From Roseateles sp. (GTDB lineage: Bacteria > Pseudomonadota > Gammaproteobacteria > Burkholderiales > Burkholderiaceae_C): 61,867 nucleotides of DNA. Shown one piece after another: positions 1 to 9,103 of the stretch (within the stretch, counting starts at the first letter, position 1; every line of letters starts with the position of its first letter). A program made the position numbers and the translations under genes. Under the pieces are notes generated by a model that worked only from the letters and a program-made list of their open reading frames with translations, was not told where the DNA came from and searched no databases. Location of the stretch: the NCBI GenBank assembly GCA_019234295.1, contig JAFALK010000055.1:1-61867 (forward strand). Direction: 5' to 3'.

Positions 1-1
1 C

Positions 2-1309
2 ATCCGCGCCTTCCTGCCGGGCTCCCTGCTTGACACGCGTCCGGTCAAGGACATGAGCCCGTTCGAGGGCAAGACCATGGAATTCAAGGTCATCAAGCTC
101 GACCGCAAGCGCAACAACGTCGTGCTGTCGCGCCGTGCCGTGGTCGAGGCCTCGATGGGCGAAGAGCGCGCCAAGCTGCTCGAGACGCTGTCCGAAGGCG
201 CCATCGTCAACGGCGTGGTCAAGAACATCACCGAATACGGTGCGTTCGTTGACCTCGGCGGCATCGACGGCCTGCTGCACATCACCGACATGGCATGGCG
301 CCGTGTCCGCCACCCGAGCGAAGTCGTTCAGGTCGGCCAGGAACTGACCGCCAAGGTCCTGAAGTTCGACGCCGAGAAGAACCGCGTCTCGCTGGGCCTG
401 AAGCAGCTGGGCGACGACCCGTGGTTCGGCGTGGCCCGCCGCTACCCGACCGGCACGCGCCTGTTCGGCAAGGTCACGAACATCGCCGACTACGGCGCGT
501 TCGTCGAGATCGAGCCGGGCATCGAAGGCCTGGTGCACGTCTCGGAAATGGACTGGACCAACAAGAACGTTGCTCCGTCCAAGATCGTCTCTCTGGGCGA
601 CGAAGTCGAAGTCATGGTCCTCGAGATCGACGAAGACAAGCGCCGCATCAGCCTGGGCATGAAGCAGTGCAAGGCCAACCCGTGGGAAGAGTTCGCCGAG
701 AACGTCAAGCGCGGCGACAAGGTCAAGGGCCCGGTCAAGTCGATCACCGACTTCGGCGTGTTCGTGGGCCTGGCCCAAGGCATCGACGGCCTGGTGCACC
801 TGTCCGACCTGTCCTGGAACGAGCCCGGCGAAACCGCCGTGCGCAACTTCAAGAAGGGCCAGGAAGTCGAGGCCGTTGTGCTGGCCGTGGACGTCGAGCG
901 CGAGCGCATCTCGCTGGGCATCAAGCAGCTGGACAGCGACCCGTTCACCTCTTACACCTCGGTCAATGACCGCGGCATGAGCGTGACCGGCAAGGTCAAG
1001 ACCGTCGACCCGCGCGGCGCCGAGATCGAGCTGGCCGACGACGTCATGGGCTACCTGCGCGCTTCGGAAATCTCCCGCGACCGCGTGGAAGACGCCCGCA
1101 ACGTGCTGAAGGAAGGCGACGAAGTGACGGCTGTGATCGTGAACATCGATCGCAAGACCCGCAACATCCAGCTCTCCATCAAGGCCAAGGACAACGCCGA
1201 CCAGCAAGAAGCCATGCAGCGCCTGTCTTCGTCCAACGAGCGTGAGAACGCCGGCACGACGAGCCTGGGCGCTCTGCTGCGCGCCAAGCTGGACAACAAC
1301 AACAACTAA
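2..1309 (+). CDS. rpsA: 30S ribosomal protein S1, 5' end missing
   Basis: Binds mRNA on the 30S subunit and helps load structured messages. The frame is open from base 2, so the true start lies upstream. About 435 residues are present against roughly 560 for the family. The visible part starts at the end of the second S1 domain and contains four further S1 (OB-fold) repeats, each with the G-x-V/K...YGAFV/DFGVFV...GLVH signature, the last one being more divergent ([10 protein letters not shown]), as is usual for the sixth S1 repeat. It ends in an Asn-rich tail. The gene is followed by ihfB, the conserved rpsA-ihfB order of proteobacteria. Identity is certain; only the start is unseen. Confidence 0.97.
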   Translation: MRAFLPGSLLDTRPVKDMSPFEGKTMEFKVIKLDRKRNNVVLSRRAVVEASMGEERAKLLETLSEGAIVNGVVKNITEYGAFVDLGGIDGLLHITDMAWRRVRHPSEVVQVGQELTAKVLKFDAEKNRVSLGLKQLGDDPWFGVARRYPTGTRLFGKVTNIADYGAFVEIEPGIEGLVHVSEMDWTNKNVAPSKIVSLGDEVEVMVLEIDEDKRRISLGMKQCKANPWEEFAENVKRGDKVKGPVKSITDFGVFVGLAQGIDGLVHLSDLSWNEPGETAVRNFKKGQEVEAVVLAVDVERERISLGIKQLDSDPFTSYTSVNDRGMSVTGKVKTVDPRGAEIELADDVMGYLRASEISRDRVEDARNVLKEGDEVTAVIVNIDRKTRNIQLSIKAKDNADQQEAMQRLSSSNERENAGTTSLGALLRAKLDNNNN

Positions 1310-1330
1310 ATCGGTCGAACTGCGCACCCT

Positions 1331-1350
1331 TGGCACGGCTCGCCGTGCCA
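1331..1350 (+). other. Perfect hairpin between rpsA and ihfB
   Basis: TGGCACGGC and GCCGTGCCA form a perfect 9-bp stem with a 2-nt loop 21 bases after the rpsA stop. No T-run follows, so it is more likely an mRNA-stabilising or processing hairpin than an intrinsic terminator. Confidence 0.5.
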
Positions 1351-1411
1351 GGGTCGCGGTAAACACCGAGTTGTCCACATCGGGGCTCTGCTAGGCTCCG
1401 ATGAACACTGA

Positions 1412-1438
1412 AAACAGGCTCGCTCGGCGGGCCTGTTT
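1412..1438 (+). terminator. Probable rpsA terminator
   Basis: AAACAGGC pairs with GCCTGTTT around an 11-nt loop, followed by a short T-containing stretch. It lies between rpsA and the ihfB start and could attenuate rather than stop transcription into ihfB. Confidence 0.5.
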
Positions 1439-1469
1439 CGCTCCCTCGCCAACGAATTCCCTCATCGTC

Positions 1470-1775
1470 ATGACCCGCTCCGACCTTGTCGCCCTCCTTG
1501 CCGACCGCTTCGGCCAGTTGACGCAGCGCGACACCGAGTTCGCCGTCAAGACGATTCTCGACGCCATGAGCGACGCCCTGGCCCGCGGCCACCGCATCGA
1601 GATCCGTGGCTTCGGCAGCTTCTCGATCAACCGCCGCCCGCCCCGCATGGGCCGAAATCCGCGCAGCGGCGCTCAGGTGCCCATTCCCGAGAAGCTCGTG
1701 CCCCACTTCAAGCCGGGCAAGGCCCTGCGCGAGGCCGTGGATGCCGACAAGGACGACGACAAGGCGAGCGCCTAA
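1470..1775 (+). CDS. ihfB: Integration host factor subunit beta
   Basis: DNA-bending nucleoid protein that pairs with IhfA. The protein is 101 residues and starts [10 protein letters not shown]. The body has the HU/IHF fold with [13 protein letters not shown], then [11 protein letters not shown] and the C-terminal [11 protein letters not shown]. The in-frame ATG at 1401 would add 23 residues and would lie inside the region of the upstream hairpin, so the ATG at 1470 was chosen to match family length. The C-terminus has an acidic/lysine tail ([11 protein letters not shown]). Position after rpsA is the standard arrangement. Subunit beta rather than alpha is inferred from this neighbourhood. Confidence 0.95.
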   Translation: MTRSDLVALLADRFGQLTQRDTEFAVKTILDAMSDALARGHRIEIRGFGSFSINRRPPRMGRNPRSGAQVPIPEKLVPHFKPGKALREAVDADKDDDKASA

Positions 1776-1793
1776 ATCGTTGAGAATGCGCGG

Positions 1794-2069
1794 ATGCGCA
1801 TCCTGGTCTGGTTCCTACGCGGCTTTCTCTTTTTCACCCTGTTTGCCTTCGCGCTGAACAACAGCCACGACGTGGTCGTGCACTGGTTTTTCGGCTACGA
1901 ATGGCGTTCGCCGCTGGTCATCATCGTGCTGGCCGCCTTCGGCATCGGCTGCGCCCTGGGCGTGCTGGCCATGGTGCCAGCCTGGTGGAAGCATCGCCGC
2001 GCCGCGACCCGCCACAAGAGCGAACCCGCTCCCACTCCCGAGCCCATGGCGCCCATCGATGGAATTTGA
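1794..2069 (+). CDS. lapA: LapA family inner-membrane protein
   Basis: A 91-residue DUF1049/LapA protein. Two hydrophobic segments are visible (about residues 3-20 and 40-62), separated by a short loop with NNSHDVVVHWFFG, and a basic/proline-rich cytoplasmic tail follows. In enterobacteria LapA is co-transcribed with LapB and takes part in LPS assembly and control of LpxC turnover. The last 11 bases overlap the start of lapB, consistent with translational coupling. Transfer of the exact role to this species is by family only. Confidence 0.88.
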   Translation: MRILVWFLRGFLFFTLFAFALNNSHDVVVHWFFGYEWRSPLVIIVLAAFGIGCALGVLAMVPAWWKHRRAATRHKSEPAPTPEPMAPIDGI

Positions 2070-3213
2070 TCTCAAGTGGCTGCTCTTCATCGTCCCGGCG
2101 GCCTTCTTCCTTGGCTGGCTGGGGTCCAAGCTTGACACGCGCCAGTGGAAGCGTGAGCAGCGCGACGCGCCCAAGGCCTATTTCAAGGGCCTGAACCTCC
2201 TGCTCAACGAGCAGCAGGACAAGGCCATCGATGCCTTCATCGAGGCGGTCCAGGCAGACCCCGACACCTCCGAGCTGCACTTCGCCCTGGGCAACCTCTT
2301 CCGTCGCCGCGGCGAGTATGAGCGCGCCGTGCGCGTGCACCAGCACCTGGTCTCCCGCGGCGACCTGCCCGCGACCGAGCGTGACCGCGCCCAGCACGCT
2401 CTGGCGCAGGACTTCTTCAAGGCAGGCATCTTCGACCGCGCGGAAGAGGCCTTCTCGGCCCTCATGGGCACGGCCTTCGAGCACGAGGCCCGACAAGCCC
2501 TGCTCTCACTCTACGAGCGTTCGCGCGACTGGCGCAAGGCCGCAGACGTGGCGCGCGAACTCGAAAAAAGCGGCAGCGGCTCCTATGCTGGCCGCATTGC
2601 CCATTACTTGTGCGAGCTGGCGCTCGAAGCCCAGGCCCGCCAGCAAGATGCCGAAGGCCTGGCGCTGCTCCAGGAGGCGCGTGCCGTCTCGCCGCAATCG
2701 GCCCGCGCCTATGTGCAGATCGGCCGCATGCAGGCACGCCAGGGCAAGCCCGCGGACGCCGCCGCCACTTTCGTCGAATTGCTGACCCAGAACCCCGAGT
2801 CGTTCCAGCTCGTGGCCGGTGAGTACGCGCAGGCGGCCAAGGCAGCCGGCCAGTCGGCCCAAGCGCTGGGCCTGCTGTCCGCCCATTTCGAGCGGCATTC
2901 CGGCATGGCCCTGCTCCTGGCCCTGGCCGAGCTGGAACCCGATTCAGGCCTGCAGCGCCAGCGCCTCGTGCGCCTGCTGCGCGATCACCCGACGCTCACC
3001 GCGGCGCGGCTGCTGATCAAGCAGAGCGAAGTCAAGGCCCAGCTCAGCGACGACGAGGCCGGCCTGATCTCCTCGGCCCTGGACCGCGTTGCCCGCCCGC
3101 TCACGCGCTACCGCTGCGCCGCCTGCGGCTTTGAGGCCACCCACTATTTCTGGCAATGCCCCGGCTGCCTTAACTGGGACACCTATCCCCCTCGCCATGT
3201 CGAAGAGCTCTGA
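2059..3213 (+). CDS. lapB: LPS assembly protein LapB (YciM)
   Basis: A 384-residue protein with an N-terminal membrane anchor (WLLFIVPAAFFLGWLGS), a long array of TPR helices (about residues 35-330) and a C-terminal rubredoxin-like zinc ribbon with CAACGF and CPGCLNW knuckles. This is the full LapB architecture. LapB works with FtsH to adjust LpxC levels and so the supply of lipid A, and acts as an assembly platform at the inner membrane. It overlaps lapA by 11 bp and the next glycosyltransferase gene by 17 bp, so the three are probably one transcript. The LPS genes downstream fit this role. Confidence 0.93.
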   Translation: MEFDLKWLLFIVPAAFFLGWLGSKLDTRQWKREQRDAPKAYFKGLNLLLNEQQDKAIDAFIEAVQADPDTSELHFALGNLFRRRGEYERAVRVHQHLVSRGDLPATERDRAQHALAQDFFKAGIFDRAEEAFSALMGTAFEHEARQALLSLYERSRDWRKAADVARELEKSGSGSYAGRIAHYLCELALEAQARQQDAEGLALLQEARAVSPQSARAYVQIGRMQARQGKPADAAATFVELLTQNPESFQLVAGEYAQAAKAAGQSAQALGLLSAHFERHSGMALLLALAELEPDSGLQRQRLVRLLRDHPTLTAARLLIKQSEVKAQLSDDEAGLISSALDRVARPLTRYRCAACGFEATHYFWQCPGCLNWDTYPPRHVEEL

Positions 3214-3934
3214 CCGCCACATCCTGTGCATGAAGTGGGGCACCAAGTACGGCCCCGAGTACGTGAATCGGCTCTACGCCATGGTGCGCCGGCATCTGAA
3301 GGGCGAATTCCGATTCGTTTGCCTGACCGACCGCACCGAGGGCATTCGCTCCGAGGTCGAGTGCTTCCCGATCCCCGAGATGAAGATCGCCGAGGCCAAG
3401 CGCGACGGCGCCTGGAAAAAGCTCACCACCTTCGAGGCCGACCTCTACGGACTCAAGGGCACGGCGCTTTTCCTGGACCTGGACGTCGTCATCGTCGACG
3501 ACATCACGCCCTTCTTCGAGGTGCCGGGCAAGTTCCTCATCATCCACGACTGGAAGCGCCCCTGGCGCGTCACCGGTAACTCCTCGGTCTATCGCTTCGA
3601 GCTCGGCGCCCATGCCGATGTGTTGAACAAGTTCCGCCGCGAGCACGAGGCCCTGCGACGCGAGTTCCGCAACGAGCAGGCCTATCTCTCCGACGAACTG
3701 CACAAGCAGGGCCTGCTGCAGTACTGGGACGACCGCTGGTGCGCCAGCTGGAAGTACCACTGCGTGCCGATCTGGCCCACGAGCTACCTCAAGGACCCGG
3801 TCATTCCACAGGGCGCGCGCATCCTGATCTTCCACGGCGTGGCCAATCCGCCCGATGCGCTCGTGGGCAACTCCAACAGCGCCTGGCGCAAGATGCGTCC
3901 GGCCCCCTGGATCGCCGACCACTGGAAAGAGTGA
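3197..3934 (+). CDS. Putative glycosyltransferase (GT8-like fold)
   Basis: A 245-residue soluble protein. The segment FLDLDVVIVDDITPFFE looks like the nucleotide-sugar/metal binding D-x-D region of GT-A glycosyltransferases; the N-terminus ILCMKWGTKYGPEYVN is typical of the uncharacterised 'glycosyltransferase' neighbours of LPS genes. The ATG at 3197 was chosen because 36 residues upstream in the same frame are antisense-like and lie inside lapB; this start overlaps the lapB end by 17 bp. The context suggests surface-glycan work. Donor and acceptor cannot be told from sequence. Confidence 0.7.
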   Translation: MSKSSDRHILCMKWGTKYGPEYVNRLYAMVRRHLKGEFRFVCLTDRTEGIRSEVECFPIPEMKIAEAKRDGAWKKLTTFEADLYGLKGTALFLDLDVVIVDDITPFFEVPGKFLIIHDWKRPWRVTGNSSVYRFELGAHADVLNKFRREHEALRREFRNEQAYLSDELHKQGLLQYWDDRWCASWKYHCVPIWPTSYLKDPVIPQGARILIFHGVANPPDALVGNSNSAWRKMRPAPWIADHWKE

Positions 3935-3937
3935 GCC

Positions 3938-4825
3938 TCAGACCAGCTCGCGCCCCGTGAGTTTCTGAAGAATGCCCAGCGGGCTGGCCGCCGGGTCGTA
4001 CTGCCTCGCAGCGGGCAGGTGCAGGGTCTGCTCCATCATGTACTGCCCCGACATCACGGCATGCGCCGTCTGGTCTGAGAAGCAGACCCAGACCGAGCCG
4101 GCCGCGAAGGGCATGGTGAGCTGCTCGCAGTCGCGCTGGTAGTCCAGGTCGCGCTTCATGCCATCGTGCAGCTGCAGCATCAGGTGGTCGTACTCGCTGC
4201 GCAGCGACTTGGTCACGTGCAGGGCCTGCAGGGCCTTGGCCTGCCAGGCTGAGTAGGGCTTGGCACGCGGGACGAAGCGCTGGGCGATCGTCTCGAAGGA
4301 CTCGCCCACGCGCCACACTCGCGGCTGCCCATGCGGATTGACGTTGGCGAACACGCGCAGGATGCGCTCGCCGTAGTTGGGCCGCGAGGGGAAGGCGTCC
4401 ACATGCAGGCGGCGATCGTCAGCGCGCCAGCTCTGTGCGCGCGACTCGACCTGCATGGGACGAAAACTCGTCGGCGCGACACGCAGCGCCTCGGTGTAGC
4501 GCGGCAGCAGGCCGTGAATCAGCTCAAGCGCCTGCTCGCGAAAGCGCCCGACCATGCCGGCCAGCAGGGTCTGCGTCTGGGCGTCTCCCAGCGCGCCAGC
4601 CAGGCGGCCGTCGGCGTTGAGGCTGATGTTGCGCGACTTTGGGTCGCGGATCGCGGGCGTGAAGAGGTGCTTCTCTTCCTCGCGCGGCTGGAAGCCCAAG
4701 TGAGGAAAGTACAACACCTTGCCGGCTTCCAGGGCCGAGATCCATTCAGGCCGGCACTCCACCTGCGCCCAGGCGTCGACGGGCATTTCCACGATTCTTG
4801 AATCCATCGGGAAATTATCCAGCAA
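3938..4825 (-). CDS. kdoO: Kdo hydroxylase (Fe(II)/2-oxoglutarate dioxygenase)
   Basis: A 295-residue protein resembling KdoO, the cytoplasmic-side dioxygenase that converts a Kdo residue of lipid A-Kdo2 to Ko (3-hydroxylation) in Burkholderia and Yersinia. The putative iron triad is visible: H141 and D143 in LHVDAFPSRP and H255 in DQTAHAVMSGQY. The start may be M1 or M7 (4807); both give the whole domain. It is convergent with the upstream glycosyltransferase (3 bp between stops) and divergent from the GT9 genes across about 60 bp. The surrounding LPS core genes agree with the call. Confidence 0.85.
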   Translation of the reverse strand: MLDNFPMDSRIVEMPVDAWAQVECRPEWISALEAGKVLYFPHLGFQPREEEKHLFTPAIRDPKSRNISLNADGRLAGALGDAQTQTLLAGMVGRFREQALELIHGLLPRYTEALRVAPTSFRPMQVESRAQSWRADDRRLHVDAFPSRPNYGERILRVFANVNPHGQPRVWRVGESFETIAQRFVPRAKPYSAWQAKALQALHVTKSLRSEYDHLMLQLHDGMKRDLDYQRDCEQLTMPFAAGSVWVCFSDQTAHAVMSGQYMMEQTLHLPAARQYDPAASPLGILQKLTGRELV

Positions 4826-4886
4826 GGATCGGAGCCGATTCTCTCGATGCGGCCACCTAGAATCCCGCGCTCAGACCCTCGCCACG

Positions 4887-5948
4887 ATGCCGCCGACCGC
4901 CTCCGCCCCTCCCCAGCCGCGCCCAGACACCCGCCCTCGTACCGCCGTGCTGTTTCAATGGGTCGGCATGGGCGATCTCGTCTGGCATGTGCCGTACTTC
5001 CGCCGTGTCGCACAGACCAGTCGTGACGGCCAACTGACCCTGATTGCCTCGCCGACCACCTTCGCGCCGCAACTGCTTGGTCACGAGCCTTGGGTGCGCG
5101 CAATCATCGACTTCGACCGCCACCCGCGCCGCCACGAAGCTCGCCAGGGCCGCCACCGCGGCGTGCTCGGCCTGTGGCGCATGGGCCGGGAGCTGCGCAC
5201 CCAGGGTTTCGACCGTATCGTGCTGTTCACCAACCACACCAACCGGACGCTCGTCGCCGTCGTGGCTGGGATCCCGGAGCGACTCGGCTACGGTACCAGC
5301 TGGTTGCAGCGTCGCCTGCTGAGTCACGGCCCCTGGATCGCGCGCTACAAGGGCCCCGCGGTGAGCGCCTACAAGGACGCGACCGCCTTCGCCATGGCCC
5401 AGGGCTGGTGCGACGCGCCGATCCTGCCCAGCCTCATCGTCCGGCCGGAAGCGCTGGAGCGCGTGCGCGCGCGGCTCAAAGACATGCCGCGGCCGCTGCA
5501 TGCCCTGTGCATCGGTTCTTCCGAGCCCTACAAGCAGTGGGGTAGCGACAACTTCGCAGCCTTGGCCTCTGAACTCGCCAGTGCTGGCCATGGCGTGCTG
5601 CTGATCGGCGGGCCTGCCGAGCACTCGATGGCGCAGACCATCGTGCAGCGCATCGAGCCGGCACTGCGTCCGCAGGTCATGATCGTGACCGACGGCACCG
5701 TGGCTGACACCGTGGCGACGATGTCCCTGGTCCAGACCTGCGTGGGCAACGACACCGGTGCCGCCAATATTGCCGCGGCGGTCGGAACCCAGACCTGGGT
5801 GCTGCTGGGCCCACGCCCGCCCCTCGATCACGATCCGCAGACCTTGCACATGGTCACCGCGCCTCGCCTGGACGCCATCCAGCCCCGCGACGTCGCCCGG
5901 TTGGCGCTGACGGCCCATGCCCAGCCGGCGATGGCCAACTCCGCATGA
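4887..5948 (+). CDS. Heptosyltransferase-like glycosyltransferase, family 9 (copy 1)
   Basis: A 353-residue GT9 protein, the family of ADP-heptose:LPS heptosyltransferases (WaaC/WaaF/WaaQ). Visible features are an N-terminal GMGDLVWHVPYFRRV loop and the C-terminal GNDTGAANIAAAVGT nucleotide-binding motif with VLLGPRPP. The ATG at 4887 is preferred over the much longer upstream frame, which runs antisense to kdoO. It overlaps the next gene by ATGA and is clearly its paralogue. Which core position it glycosylates is unknown. Confidence 0.85.
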   Translation: MPPTASAPPQPRPDTRPRTAVLFQWVGMGDLVWHVPYFRRVAQTSRDGQLTLIASPTTFAPQLLGHEPWVRAIIDFDRHPRRHEARQGRHRGVLGLWRMGRELRTQGFDRIVLFTNHTNRTLVAVVAGIPERLGYGTSWLQRRLLSHGPWIARYKGPAVSAYKDATAFAMAQGWCDAPILPSLIVRPEALERVRARLKDMPRPLHALCIGSSEPYKQWGSDNFAALASELASAGHGVLLIGGPAEHSMAQTIVQRIEPALRPQVMIVTDGTVADTVATMSLVQTCVGNDTGAANIAAAVGTQTWVLLGPRPPLDHDPQTLHMVTAPRLDAIQPRDVARLALTAHAQPAMANSA

Positions 5949-6979
5949 GCATGGATCCGAAATCCACCGTAGCGCCGACCGACACCCGCCCTCGCACCGC
6001 AGTCCAGTTGCAGCTGTGCGGCATGGGCGACCTGGTCTGGCATGCCCAGTACTTCCGCCGCGTGGCCGAACAGAGCCAGGACGGCCTCGTCACCGTCATC
6101 GCGGCGCCTAGCGCCATGGCGCGCGAGTTGCTCGGCCACGAGCCCTGGGTGCGCGAGGTCGTCGATTTCGACCGCCGCCCACGCCAGGACGTGCGCCGCC
6201 GCGGACGCCACAGCGGCCTGTTCGGCCTGCTCCGACTCGGCGCCGAACTTGCGCCCAAGCAGCTCGACCGCATGGTGCTGTTCTCTGACCACCCGGGGCG
6301 CGCCGTGATCGTCTGCTGGCGTGCCGGCATCCGCACGCGGCTGGGCTTCGGCGCCACTTGGCTGCAGCGCCTGATACTGACCCGATCGCCCTGGACCCAG
6401 CGCTATAGGGGCCCAGAGGTGGCGGGCTTTCACGAGGCGACGCGCTTCGCCATCGCTCAGGGCTTTTGCGAAGGCCCCATCGTGCCGCGCATCAGCGTGC
6501 GCCCCGACGCGCTGGCGCAGATGCGCGAGCGCTTGGTGGCGCTGCCACAGCCGCTGCACGCTTTCGCAATCGGCGCCTCGGAGCCCTTCAAGCAATGGGG
6601 CGAAGACCGCTTCGTCGAGTTGGCGAACCGCCTGGCCACCCGCGGTCACGGCGTACTGATGCTTGGCGGGCCGGCCGAGGCAACCTTGGCCCGGGCAATT
6701 CTGGCGCGCATCGAGCCGGGCCTGCGCGATCGCGTCATGGCCATCACCGACGGCACGGTAGCGCAGACCGTGGCGGCGCTGTCGCTGGCCAAGACCTGCA
6801 GCGGCAACGATACCGGCGTGGTCAACATCGCCGCCGCGGTCGGCACGCCGGCCTTCGTCGTGCTGGGGCCGCGCCCGCCGCTGACGCACGACCCCGAGAG
6901 GCTGCACATGCTGCAGGCCGCCAGCCTGTCCGACATCAGCGCCGCCGACGTCGAAGCGCGCTTGCTGGGCGGTCAGTGA
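5945..6979 (+). CDS. Heptosyltransferase-like glycosyltransferase, family 9 (copy 2)
   Basis: A 344-residue paralogue of the preceding gene, joined to it by a 4-bp ATGA overlap. It shares the opening CGMGDLVWHAQYFRRVAEQS, the mid segment GASEPFKQWGEDRFVELA and the C-terminal GNDTGVVNIAAAVGTPAFVV motif. The two genes arose by tandem duplication and are well diverged, so they probably act on different acceptors in the LPS core or on a surface glycan. No membrane segment is seen, as expected for a peripheral inner-membrane enzyme. Confidence 0.85.
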   Translation: MSMDPKSTVAPTDTRPRTAVQLQLCGMGDLVWHAQYFRRVAEQSQDGLVTVIAAPSAMARELLGHEPWVREVVDFDRRPRQDVRRRGRHSGLFGLLRLGAELAPKQLDRMVLFSDHPGRAVIVCWRAGIRTRLGFGATWLQRLILTRSPWTQRYRGPEVAGFHEATRFAIAQGFCEGPIVPRISVRPDALAQMRERLVALPQPLHAFAIGASEPFKQWGEDRFVELANRLATRGHGVLMLGGPAEATLARAILARIEPGLRDRVMAITDGTVAQTVAALSLAKTCSGNDTGVVNIAAAVGTPAFVVLGPRPPLTHDPERLHMLQAASLSDISAADVEARLLGGQ

Positions 6980-7334
6980 CCGCGCGTTCAAAGACGTTGC
7001 GACGAGATCTTGCCACCGCCAGCACGCCAGGGTTCGTGTAGCCGGCCTCCTCCGATAGCGGTAAGCGCACCACACGGGCGATTCCCTCCGGCAGCCCCAA
7101 GCGGCCCAGCAGGATGCGGCGTTCGAACACGCCCAAGTTTGCATCGGCGATGGGCAGCAAAGTGGCGCGGGTTTGCGCCAGTGCCGGGGTGATGGCCGCC
7201 GCATCGCAAGAGTCGATGCCCAGCCCGAGGCTGGGTACACCGTGGCGAACGGCCAATTCCTCGGCGGCAACTAGCGTGGCTGGCGTGGCTGGCGTGGCTG
7301 GCGTGGCTGGCGTTCGAAGGTGGGGCGGACGACA
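6980..7334 (-). pseudogene. Decayed or orphan reading frame with a 9-bp tandem repeat
   Basis: Minus-strand frame open from about 7334 through 6980 and into the GT9 gene (first stop at 6936). Its translation looks protein-like (VAAEELAVRHGVPSLGLGID ... IADANLGVFERRILLGRLGL ... EEAGYTNPGVLAVA) but has no normal start and no family I recognise. Four 9-bp units (GGCGTGGCT on the plus strand, 7273-7308) insert a Thr-Pro-Ala repeat near its beginning. I read it as a gene remnant. The rest of the gap to 7446 shows nothing further. Confidence 0.35.
7273..7313. repeat. 9-bp tandem repeat (GGCGTGGCT)n
   Basis: Four consecutive units, the first with one mismatch, plus a partial fifth. The period keeps the minus-strand frame open and adds Thr-Pro-Ala triplets to the remnant described there. 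Confidence 0.85.
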
Positions 7335-7446
7335 TCAGAGGTCGCCCCGGGGTCAAGGTTTGCGCTGAGCGGAACATCGTTCGCTCCAGTCAGCCCGCCG
7401 ATGCTCGCCGCAGTGGCGCAGCTCGCATGGTCTGCACGGGCGAACC

Positions 7447-8547
7447 TTACGAGGACTCCGCCAGCACCTCTCGCCAGACGGCGAGAGTGCCGCGCGCGGT
7501 TTCGGCCCAGCTGCGCGTGCGCGCATAGGCCCGTGCCGCCGCGCGGGACGCTTCGGGCATGGAGACAGCGGCCGCAATGCCGGCTGCCAGCGCGTCCACG
7601 TCTTCAGGGTCGGCGATCACCGCATGGCCCGCGGCCGCCTCCGGGCAGCTGCCGCGATCACTCGTCAACACCGGCGTGCCGCTGGCCATGGCCTCCAGGA
7701 TGGGCAGGCCGTAGCCCTCGTACAGCGAAGGGAAGAGGTAGGCCGCGGCAGCGGCGTAGAGCGCAGGCAGGTCCGCTTCGCTGGCAAATCCGATGAAGCG
7801 CACGCTGGAAGCTAGCCCCAGCGCAGCCACACGTTCGGTCAGCGCCTGGCGTGAGGCCCCGCTGTGCTCGCCGCAGACCGCCAAGGTGAAGTCCCGTCCA
7901 TAGCGTCCCGCCGCGAAGGCCTCGACCACCCGGATGAGGTTCTTGTTGGCCGTGGCCCCGATGAAGAGCAAATAGGGGCCCTGCAAGCCGTGGCGCGCGC
8001 GCACGGCCTCGGTCTCTTCCTGGGCATGCGGCCGGAACAGCGGCGACACGCCCGGATGCACGACCTTGAGCCGCGCCGGATCGCCGCCGACCAGACGCAG
8101 AAAATCCTGCCGCGTGTTCTCGCTGACGCAGACCAGGCGCGCGCATCGGTCGCGCAAGTGCTCGTAGTGGCGCAGCTTGCGCTGGCGCTTCTTTTCGTCG
8201 GTGTAGTTGATGTTCAGTGCGGCGTAGAGATCGTGGACCGTGGCCACCACGGGCACGCGCCAGGGCGGCTCCCGCTCATCGGGTACGTGCAGCAGCGCCA
8301 CCGGCGGTCGGGGCAACGGCCATACCGGACCCCACCAGTAGCCGCTTGCTAGCCGCGGTCCCTGGGCCAGGCGCTCGCGCAGCTTCCAGCGCGAACGCTT
8401 GCACATCTGCAGCAGCTCGAAGTCCTGTGCCGCAGGCTGCTCAAGCGCCGACAGGGCCTGGATCAGCTGGGACGTGTAGCGGCCGATGCCGGTCGCCTGC
8501 GCGTCGGTCAGGTTGGTCGCCTCGATCGCGAAGACGGGCGGCTTCAT
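7447..8547 (-). CDS. Glycosyltransferase family 4 (GT-B)
   Basis: A 366-residue GT-B enzyme. N-terminal half: FAIEATNLTDAQATGIGRYT, the glycine-rich acceptor loop. C-terminal half: LLFIGATANKNLIRVVEAF, then FPSLYEGYGLPILEAMASG, the E-x7-E donor-binding motif of the family. It is the last gene of the gmhA operon and overlaps gmhB by 4 bp (ATGA). A mannosyl/glucosyl-type addition to the LPS core or O-antigen is plausible from the neighbours; the sugar is not predictable. Confidence 0.88.
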   Translation of the reverse strand: MKPPVFAIEATNLTDAQATGIGRYTSQLIQALSALEQPAAQDFELLQMCKRSRWKLRERLAQGPRLASGYWWGPVWPLPRPPVALLHVPDEREPPWRVPVVATVHDLYAALNINYTDEKKRQRKLRHYEHLRDRCARLVCVSENTRQDFLRLVGGDPARLKVVHPGVSPLFRPHAQEETEAVRARHGLQGPYLLFIGATANKNLIRVVEAFAAGRYGRDFTLAVCGEHSGASRQALTERVAALGLASSVRFIGFASEADLPALYAAAAAYLFPSLYEGYGLPILEAMASGTPVLTSDRGSCPEAAAGHAVIADPEDVDALAAGIAAAVSMPEASRAAARAYARTRSWAETARGTLAVWREVLAESS

Positions 8548-9101
8548 CCCGGGTGCGCAAGGGGCGCGATACCCAGCGCGTCCAGCGCCTGCGGCAGGTT
8601 GCGGTAGTCCACGGCTTGACCGCCCGGCTCACCATTGGTGGCCAGGAGCACGCAACGGCCGACGCCGGCGCGCCGGCCGGCCTCGATGTCCGACGGCTTG
8701 TCACCAAAGAGCAGCGAGCCGGCGAGGTCGAGCCGCAGCGCCTGGGCGGCGCGCAGGATCATGCCGGGCGCCGGCTTGCGGCAATCGCAATCGAGCGCGT
8801 AGCGGGCCAGCGTGGCGCCGGGCAGGTGCGGGCAGTATTCAATGGCGGCCAGGGTCACTCCCTGCTCCGCCAAATGCTCGCGCAGGGTCTCGTGCAAGCC
8901 TTGCAGCGCTGTCTCGTCGTAGTAGCCGCGAGCAATACCTGATTGGTTCGTGACGATGACGAGCGCATAACCCGAGGCCTGCAGACGGCGCATCGCGTCG
9001 ACGGCGCCGGGCACCAAGCTGAAATCTTCCCAGCGATACACGTAGCCGTGATCGATGTTGACGACGCCATCGCGGTCCAGAAACGCGGCAGGACGGCCCA
9101 T
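8544..9101 (-). CDS. gmhB: D-glycero-D-manno-heptose 1,7-bisphosphate 7-phosphatase
   Basis: A 185-residue HAD phosphatase that removes the 7-phosphate from heptose 1,7-bisphosphate on the way to ADP-heptose. Catalytic nucleophile motif FLDRDGVVN (D9, D11), substrate-selective VTNQSGIARG, zinc-type loop with the CPH and CDCRKPAPGM segment, and FGDKPSDIEAG supplying the metal-binding aspartate. The length matches the family. It starts 2 bp after the hldC stop and overlaps the GT4 gene by 4 bp, within one operon. Confidence 0.95.
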   Translation of the reverse strand: MGRPAAFLDRDGVVNIDHGYVYRWEDFSLVPGAVDAMRRLQASGYALVIVTNQSGIARGYYDETALQGLHETLREHLAEQGVTLAAIEYCPHLPGATLARYALDCDCRKPAPGMILRAAQALRLDLAGSLLFGDKPSDIEAGRRAGVGRCVLLATNGEPGGQAVDYRNLPQALDALGIAPLAHPG

Positions 9102-9103
9102 CG

